Below are positions 57,989 to 64,000 of a DNA stretch of 64,000 nt, piece after piece. A program made the translations under genes and the position numbers. How positions within the stretch are numbered: position 1 is the first letter of the stretch; the number at the start of each line of letters is the position of its first letter. The stretch is from Clavulina sp. PMI_390 (Eukaryota; Basidiomycota; Agaricomycetes; Cantharellales; Hydnaceae): the NCBI GenBank assembly GCA_015039315.1, contig WIDE01000026.1, forward strand, positions 71,274 through 135,273. The letters run 5' to 3'. Under the pieces are notes generated by a model. The model made no database searches. It was not told the origin of the DNA and saw nothing but the letters and a program-made list of their open reading frames with translations.

Positions 57989-58699
57989 ATGCATCTTGCG
58001 ATCTCCCGTGCCAGCGAAACTCTCACTGACGAGACACCAAGTCTCATGCCTTTCCATATCAGCCACACAGGTCCTGGTCCTATATCCACGTATTTTGTGG
58101 TCAAAACTATCACAAATGATGCGGCTCAGTCATTGGATCGAAGCACGTTCATCTCTTCTTTCCGAGGTCGGATGATTCAAGCGCTCAAAACCTCACTACC
58201 GAACGGTTATACCGGTCTCGCGTTCAAAATTGATCCTGCAAATTCATCGGAAGGCGACGAGCAGGTTACCAACCAACTCAAGCGGCCACGACGGTCCACC
58301 TCCCCTACGAAACCAAAGAAACGCGTAAAAGAGGTTGTGACAGGCTCGAGACGCTCGAGACGCGTATCGCGAGATGTCTTAGTCGTGGAGGAGCCGGTTA
58401 CAGCTCACAACGAAGATATATACGCGATGATGTCTGAGGTCGTCCAGGAAGAGGAAGCAGAGCCCACAGAGCCCACGGCTCTGCAAAATGATGCACCATC
58501 ACGAAGCATGCTGCCTGTTGCTTCTTTCCAGTCCGTCTTAGTGTGGTACCCGGACGTCGTCCTGAATGACGGACGCGATGAGTACCTTCGGTCTATGGAT
58601 GAATGGACTCGTCTCGCCATGGTCGTGAGTCTGACTTGAATTAAAGATGCTCTTTTCTTGACAATTGCCTTCTTTTCGCTATAGGTTCACGACACGTAA
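57989..58699 (+). CDS. rnh203: Ribonuclease H2 subunit C (RNASEH2C/Ydr279-Rnh203 type)
   Basis: Accessory subunit of RNase H2, which removes ribonucleotides from DNA. The start at 57989 gives MHLAISRASETLTDE, then PSLMPFHISHTGPGPISTYF, the family's CxxHxxGPAPVxxYF-like entry strand. It continues SSFRGRMIQALKTSLPNGYT with GLAFKID, matching the FRGRxLxGxxxxLPxGYxGxV core. A basic low-complexity insert (PRRSTSPTKPKKRVKEVVTG) may act as a nuclear signal. The end reads VLVWYPDVVLNDGRDEYLRS, then MDEWTRLAMV. A final intron (GTGAGT near 58625 to 58684) adds VHDT and the stop at 58699. The core motifs are well ordered. The start is close to the N gap, so an upstream exon cannot be ruled out. Confidence 0.78.
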
Positions 58700-58712
58700 T
58701 CAATGTCCGAGG

Positions 58713-60052
58713 CTACAACTTTCCGTTCTCCTTTACGGCTGCTCCCCTCCAACTGTGTTCATCGTTCCCCTCGCCAAATAACTCGACGTACGCCGCGCCT
58801 ATATCGCCCAGCATATCACCTGTTACTACACCCCGTCCCAGCTTCCCAAAGGCGATCCGGGAAGTCGTACGCGTGATAACTGATGCCCCATAAGCTGCCA
58901 AAAGCGGAATGTCCTTTGGGTCCACTTGTGCGTCTCTTGCATCTCCCCTTGTGTTATTCATCCAAAGCATCAGGAAGACGCGGATACACACGAATGCCGG
59001 GAGATACGTACGAGTCGAGTCCACCATCTTCATATGATCTTCCCCATGCTAGAAATGTACCCACAGTTCCACTTAATATATCACCCTGCCCTCCGCATCG
59101 TTTCAATCCACCCGCTATATTCGATATTTCTGATCGTGTCCCGTTTGAGACGATGTCATGTGACCCTTTCTGGAGGATGACGACGTCGCCCAGTTCTTGA
59201 GACATCCTTGAAGCAAGGGATTCCGCTGGAACATCTGTTGGAATACCCTACGCCAAATTGAATCAAGCGATTTGAAGCACTACTCTGCGGCTAGCAGCAT
59301 GAGTTCTTACCAGGGCTTCGCGTAGTCTTTGAAATTCCACCACATTGGGAGTAAGCACAGCACGAGAGTACCCTTTGATATACTCTGGGTGTTTCTGAAT
59401 GAGCCATAGTCCATCGGCATCCAACACGACAAACTTATCCTGCTCTCTGGCAGTGGAGATGGCTAAGCGAGCATATTCTTGCATATGATCCGCTCGCCCC
59501 AAGCCTGGGCCAATCACAATGGCATGTAAACGATCTAGGATGCCAACAAGTTCTGACTTGATGGCGGCTTGGTCGCTGCAATGTGTCGGAATAAACACGA
59601 TACAGTGAAGTGGGGAAAGATTGTTATATCTATCGCATTTGAAGCGAATAAACAGAGAGACACACCCATCTTTCTGGAGTATTGGGTGTACGATCAGGTC
59701 GGGCGAGTACGTCTTGATAACTTGTCCCGCATCAGGCTCGCATATGACGTGTGCAAGATCGCAACCCTAGTCAAGTGTGAGTCAGAAGCTAATCGCCCAA
59801 GGTGAGTGAAAAGTTGCAATATAGCGTAGGGTCCTACAAGTCTCAGCGCGGACATTGCAGCAAAGTATGGTGCACCCGTGTAGCTAGACAATGAAGGGCA
59901 ATGGTGTTGTAGGATATAGATTGTGTCTGTCTCGATCATGCTCACTCTTGGGAGCCTCCGATGACACCTACACGGCCAGCTTGTCCTTTGTGAAGCCTCT
60001 CTGTTAGTGGAGGTATGATCTTTTTAACTTCGGCCAGTATTCGATGAGCCAT
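58713..60052 (-). CDS. naxd: ATP/ADP-dependent NAD(P)H-hydrate dehydratase (CARKD/NAXD)
   Basis: Repairs hydrated NADH and NADPH (S-form) back to the active cofactor. ATG 60052 gives [20 protein letters not shown], then [14 protein letters not shown], spliced to [16 protein letters not shown]. That is the conserved [13 protein letters not shown] block. It continues with [73 protein letters not shown], and [20 protein letters not shown]. The GGxGDxLxG nucleotide-binding loop with its catalytic Asp is intact. The C-terminus is [20 protein letters not shown]. The length is typical of eukaryotic dehydratases without the fused epimerase domain. No in-frame ATG lies upstream, so a mitochondrial presequence is not evident. 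It converges with RNASEH2C, with 13 bp between stops. Confidence 0.93.
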
Positions 60053-60503
60053 AGTAAGGCGAAGGAGGAGGCAATTGAAGAGCCGTTCAAGTGTGACACC
60101 AGACTTCCGCCGATGATTAGCTCCAGCGTCACGATTCAACGACAAACCTTCTGGGATGAAAGAGATTATCCCAGTATTGCCAATCGCCTAAACACCTTTC
60201 GAGTGGTCTGGTGTCTTTTGGCATGATGGCGAATCCAGCTTGAAATCTATTCACCTTCTACCTAATTTGGGAAGGGGCGATGCTCTCTTCTGAAACAAAT
60301 GCGGAGAAAATGACTAAAGATTATCATAAAGTCTTGCGAAGAAGGTCGCTGCTGGGCTTAGGAGACAATCTCATAAGGCCCAGAGAAGGAGCAGGAATAT
60401 TATTCTAACTTGCTTGCTGTAAAAATGAGCGTCATTTCGCTCGCGATAACGCTGGTAACGTACAAACAAGGCGGGAGCACGCGGAAAGACCAGAATATAC
60501 CTC
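60053..60503. other. Spacer between NAXD start and PET117 end
   Basis: A 451-bp region holding the NAXD promoter and the PET117 3' flank. Nothing else was recognised. Confidence 0.4.
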
Positions 60504-60813
60504 TCAGGAGGTTTCCCCATCCCCTGACCTGAAAATTGGTTGTACTGCTTCATACTTTTCACGTCTAGCCATTGAAATACGGAATTCAGCTTCGCGTTCA
60601 GCTTTCTTCTTGGCCACCCGTTCTTCGTCGCGCACGACCCCTCTATACATGGTCTGAGACGCAAGTAGGGTGTCTTTAGCACCAGCCAGAGTGATTTACA
60701 GCCTTGTTGCAGCTCACCTCGCGCTCGTTCTCTTGGTTCCAATGAACAAAGTAGATGGTGCTGGCCGTGAACACAACGGATGCAGCCAGGGTGATGCGTG
60801 CTCTTATTGACAT
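60504..60813 (-). CDS. pet117: Pet117-like cytochrome c oxidase assembly protein
   Basis: Exons 60813..60718 and 60653..60504 join to 81 residues. It begins MSIRARITLAASVVFTAST, then IYFVHWNQENERE, an N-terminal hydrophobic helix serving as mitochondrial anchor or presequence. After splicing it reads TMYRGVVRDEERVAKKKAER, then EFRISMARREKYEAVQPI. The AASxxFTxxTxxxVHxxQxxER and MxxGVxRDxER pattern matches Pet117, a mitochondrial factor needed for complex IV assembly, linked in yeast to Cox15/heme A synthesis. The length is right for the family. It is head to head with ATP4 (188 bp between ATGs). A GTCAGG donor-like site near the end is not needed, because the frame closes at 60506..60504. Confidence 0.87.
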
Positions 60814-61001
60814 GATACACGCGAGTTCGGCTCGAAGGATGGAAGGAGCGTAGAATAATGGAGTGATAGGGAAGTGGAAACGCTGAGTCCGATTTACTCC
60901 GCTGGGCCAGAGGCGTAGTTCCAAAAGAGGAAAGTGTTGAGGTTAAGCGCGCGCTAGGCTTCCTTCTCTGTTTGTTTTCCCAACCCCGAACCCAACGAAG
61001 A
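60814..61001. promoter_or_regulatory. Shared divergent promoter region, PET117 / ATP4
   Basis: 188 bp between the start codons of two genes for inner-membrane respiratory proteins read in opposite directions. A bidirectional promoter is inferred from spacing and function. Confidence 0.5.
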
Positions 61002-62141
61002 ATGCGTGGTGCTATCGTCCAGAACTTGAAGGTGGCCGGTACGAATACTCTCAGAAATAGCGGGACTCTGGTAGCTAACCGGCATGTGCTAGGCCTGCTG
61101 GCGCGCCCACGAACGGCGTCGGTTCTTCCAAGACTTGCGCTCACCCAATCGTTCGTGTCTTTTGCTTTGAATTTTGAACCCTCAGTTTTAACTGACAGCA
61201 ATATTTTCACCTTGGATAGTCGCGGCTTTGCTGAATGTACGTGTTCAACAGATGGAACTTCTCTCGACTCGATCCATCCTCTACCCACTTCAGTATGAAC
61301 TTACCCTATTCTACTTCTCTCGTCTATTAGCCCAGCAACCTCCGGCTGAGCGTGCCAACTCCCTCATCAACTCACTGCCTGGGAACTCTCTTGTCAGCAA
61401 AACTGGTTTTGTCGTCCTGAGCACCGGTGCGCTGGCGACCGCCATTTCACAGGAGCTCTATGTTGTGAACGAAGAGACCGTCGTTCTCGTTGGCACCCTT
61501 GCTATCTTCACCTATATTGCTCGTGCCCTCCAGGCTCCCTATAAGGAGTGGGCGAACAGCCAAATCAGCGTCAGTGTGCCATGCATGCATATGTTCTTAT
61601 TTTTCGTCCTCACCGTTCCTCTCTGCAGCACATCAAGGGTTTACTTGAGTCAACTCGCAAGGAGCACACCCAAGCTGTTGCTGATCGTATCTCCTCTGTT
61701 GAGCAGATGAAGGATGTCGTCGACGTCACCAAGAACCTGTTCGCCATCTCCAAGGTGCGTTCAGCTTCAACTGCCTCTGCTCGTCCGAAATAGCTATTTC
61801 TTACAATGCTCTTGCCTCAACTTCCAATAGGAGACTGCTCAACTTGAGGCCGAAGCCTTCACCCTCAAGCAGCAGGTTGCTCTCGCAGCTGAGCTCAAGT
61901 CTGTTCTCGACTCGTGGGCTCGTTATGAGCAACAACAGAAGGAGTCGGAGCAAGCTGAACTTAGCAAGACCGTCATTGATAAAGTTCTCAAATCCTTGAG
62001 TGACGAGAAGACCCAGAAGGACATCCTTCTTGGTGCTGTCGCTGAGATTGAACGTGGGTATATCTCATTATTCCGTCGGCCAGACTATCCCTGAGTCCTA
62101 TTCTTTTCCACACAGAACTCGTCAAGAACAAGGCTATTTAG
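61002..62141 (+). CDS. atp4: Mitochondrial ATP synthase subunit b (Fo stator)
   Basis: Peripheral-stalk subunit of F1F0-ATP synthase in the inner membrane. ATG 61002 starts a basic presequence region (MRGAIVQNLK) whose splicing up to about 61330 is not fully resolved. The mature protein then reads QQPPAERANSLINSLPGNSL, VSKTGFVVLSTGALATAISQ, ELYVVNEETVVLVGTLAIFT, YIARALQAPYKEWANSQI, with two membrane helices typical of subunit b. After an intron it continues HIKGLLESTRKEHTQAVADR and MKDVVDVTKNLFAISK. The stalk exons read ETAQLEAEAFTLKQQVALAA, EKTQKDILLGAVAEIE and end VKNKAI at 62141. The PPxxKANSIINxLPGNSLxSKTG-like block is diagnostic of fungal Atp4. Confidence 0.94.
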
Positions 62142-63322
62142 AGGACTTGGCCTTGAATTTTCGTAGTTCCACTGTTTAATTCTGCAGCCATCACATCTAC
62201 TTTACATATTGACTCCATCCCATGTTGTGCGCTTGTGACGGCAGGCTTTGCCAGCCAGTGACTGACCCAGGGCTGAGTAGACAAAAGCTTTGAACCTCAG
62301 ACCTCAGTAGAAGGCGCCAATGACGCCTCGTGTGGCCAGCTGGCTTGCTTGATTCAGACGTGTGTAGCACCTTATCAAATAGGGTGGATTGCTATTTCGA
62401 CAGCTCATTGCAGCAATCGCTTGGCTCATTTCCGTCATTGGTAAGTGGACAACGCTCACAATCCAGACCATCCCTTTGTTGGGCTCGATGTAATAGAACG
62501 ACGAACCCCGGTACATCGTGGCCATTCAAAATCGAAAATTTTCTTTTTAGTGAGCGGAAGAGCTGCCTCGGTGATGCGGTCCTTAATTGCCACAGCAGAC
62601 GGAATAGACATTTCCCATGGGTGATGGTTTTCATAGGGCTGGGAGCACAGATTACGAACAATTGCGACCATATCTTCACTATGAGTAGTCCACCTTCCCC
62701 TCGCTGAAGATAAAAAAAATTCCTACCATGATTACCCCCTCGAAGGCTCGTGAGCTTTACACCCATCATCGTAATTTTACGGATGCTGCTTTATAATGCT
62801 CTACCATCATCGACACGGCCAGCCTATTATGCACAGCACATTGCTTCCATGTGTCCATACTATGTCCTCAAAAATAACGCTATTCTTTAGCGCTTGGCTG
62901 GGTGCCCAAGAATGGTTGGTTCCGGGAACTTTCGACGTTGGGAGAAAATAAGCCCAAGACCCAATAACTATGGCATTATACCCGCACGGTCTCCCACTTT
63001 CAATAGCATTGTGCCAACTTTGAGGCATCATGATACGAAACTCGTGTACAACATCATATAGAACAGTGAGCAGGTCGTTGGCTTGATCAGACGATGAAAG
63101 CTGGCCACTACGATCAGCGCTACAGTCCCGGCATGACAAGTCTGAGGCGGATTTAGATATTTTCTTATGAGGGTGCACAGAAAGTTGGTCAGAAACGGGC
63201 TTGTCGGTTCTTCGACTGCCGGGGGAAATCGGAATGAGAAAATTTGATTGGACAGTGGGTGATGGCAAGTAGGATAGTTTAAGGTAGGAATCTACGACAG
63301 GCAGGGATTTGGGGGGGAGAAA
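62142..63322. other. 1.2-kb spacer with unresolved open frames
   Basis: No gene recognised. The minus strand carries two open stretches, 62807..63268 (contains LLTVLYDVVHEFRIMMPQSW) and 62392..62769, plus a short one at 62456..62671 (VAIVRNLCSQPYENHHPWEM). They might be exons of an unknown gene, but I could not connect them with a consistent phase or match a family. The left part is the 3' flank of atp4. Confidence 0.35.
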
Positions 63323-63642
63323 TTACTCCGAGTTGGCTTTGGCGCGCTCAGCAGCGTACTTGATGTAAAACGCCTCCTCTTGGCGCACTGGATGAGAACC
63401 ATAAATGAGTTAGAAAAAGAAGAAAAAAGGCTATAAAATCAAGAATATCCTGATAGACAGACCTGACGGGATCCGGACACCATACCTAGCGGGTAGAAGA
63501 GCGTCAGGGGGTCGGCACAAGTATGGGCCAAACGGAGAGACAGCACGGACCAGTAAGCGAAAGCAGAGGCAGTACCCAGGCCAAGGGCGGCAGAAAGGTC
63601 AAGGATGAGCCTTTTGCGCATCTTTCCAGCAACGCGAAGCAT
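63323..63642 (-). CDS. cox9: Cytochrome c oxidase subunit 7A (Cox9-like)
   Basis: A three-exon gene, 63642..63551, 63485..63463 and 63387..63323, joining to 59 residues, the normal size of the subunit. It reads MLRVAGKMRKRLILDLSAAL, then GLGTASAFAYWYGVRIPSV and RQEEAFYIKYAAERAK. The pattern basic N-terminus, GxxxGxxxxxYWxx transmembrane helix, then VxxRxxFYxKYxAE matches fungal Cox9/COX7A, an inner-membrane subunit of complex IV. The middle exon is only 23 nt, so the gene does not appear as one open frame. It follows ATP4 and PET117, so three respiratory-chain genes lie within 3.2 kb. Confidence 0.88.
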
Positions 63643-64000
63643 GATGGTTATGTATGGATTGGGTGACGAAGGTGTTGGGGTGTGCGAAATTCAAAACGAG
63701 GGCGTTGTGGCACCAAACAGGTCCAAACAGTGCGCAATTGGGTCAAGCGAGATCGTGCTACTATAATCGACGGCAGACTAATCCTGTCGATTCTCACTTT
63801 CCAGGCGCATCTTAAACGCACAGTTTAGCCTTATCTCGTCCACGATCCGTTATCCAGCTCGCCTGGCTCGCTCGCTTTCCACCACTCGGCCTGCACACAT
63901 CGTGACGCCGACGCAGCCTCATTCAACTGGTCAACAGCCCTCCGCTTCAGGTCAATATTTTTATAGCATGTTGATTTTCCGTATCAGCCCCTTCGTCGCA
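63643..64000. promoter_or_regulatory. Upstream region of cox9 to the window edge
   Basis: 358 bp upstream of the cox9 ATG without a recognised gene on either strand. It should contain the cox9 promoter. No clear TATA motif was seen near the gene. Confidence 0.4.

Noticed and set aside
60371..61288. 305-codon minus-strand frame across PET117 and ATP4
   Set aside because: It overlaps the verified PET117 exons in a different frame and the ATP4 5' region antisense. The conserved protein is read by splicing, not by this frame.

Overview
The window is nuclear DNA of a filamentous basidiomycete. Genes sit on both strands and are cut by many 50-110 nt GT-AG introns. Several architectures (BRPF-type PHD/bromodomain/PWWP protein, LisH/Flo8-type Q-rich regulator, RBBP6/Mpe1, Sin1/Avo1, NCE101) are typical of this group. 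An order such as Cantharellales (Rhizoctonia/Ceratobasidium) would fit, including a near-identical overlap around a 10-N gap as expected from a heterokaryotic assembly, but this is inference. I rebuilt gene models by hand from splice sites, reading phase and family similarity, so exon ends are predictions. No CRISPR array, tRNA, rRNA or transposon was recognised.

Layout. 1-9.3 kb: PEX7 (cut by the left edge), a 2.4-kb stretch without a recognised gene, an HSF-type transcription factor, a duplicated piece of the pyridoxal kinase gene flanking a 10-N gap, and the intact kinase gene. 9.4-15.2 kb: one very large gene with three START lipid-binding modules and a C-terminal membrane anchor. 15.8-25 kb: a LisH/Flo8-like regulator, the small zinc protein CRIPT (five small exons), and a secreted GH18 chitinase with a chitin-binding module. 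25.5-32.7 kb: the TORC2 subunit Sin1/Avo1 and a MATE transporter. 33-38 kb is the most accessory part: a secreted HNH (DUF1524) nuclease in nine tiny exons, an acidic orphan protein and a small secreted cysteine-rich protein, separated by long spacers. 38.4-64 kb is dense housekeeping: PRP40, NCE101, VPS5, MPE1, ATP1, MRPL21, NTO1/BRPF, ZPR1, a 974-N gap, RNASEH2C, NAXD, PET117, ATP4 and COX9.

Themes. Five gene pairs are head to head with only 62-207 bp between start codons (pyridoxal kinase/START protein, NCE101/VPS5, ATP1/MRPL21, NTO1/ZPR1, PET117/ATP4), so bidirectional promoters are likely. Several neighbours converge with 13-102 bp between stops. Five or six of the last ten genes encode mitochondrial proteins (ATP1, MRPL21, PET117, ATP4, COX9 and possibly NAXD). 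mRNA maturation is represented by PRP40 and MPE1.

The most striking observation is in MPE1. A 113-bp tandem duplication spans exactly one intron plus 42 nt of coding exon, so the gene appears to have gained an extra intron and a new in-frame 14-codon exon that can be skipped without a frameshift. The triple-START membrane-anchored protein is the best candidate for a little-described system.
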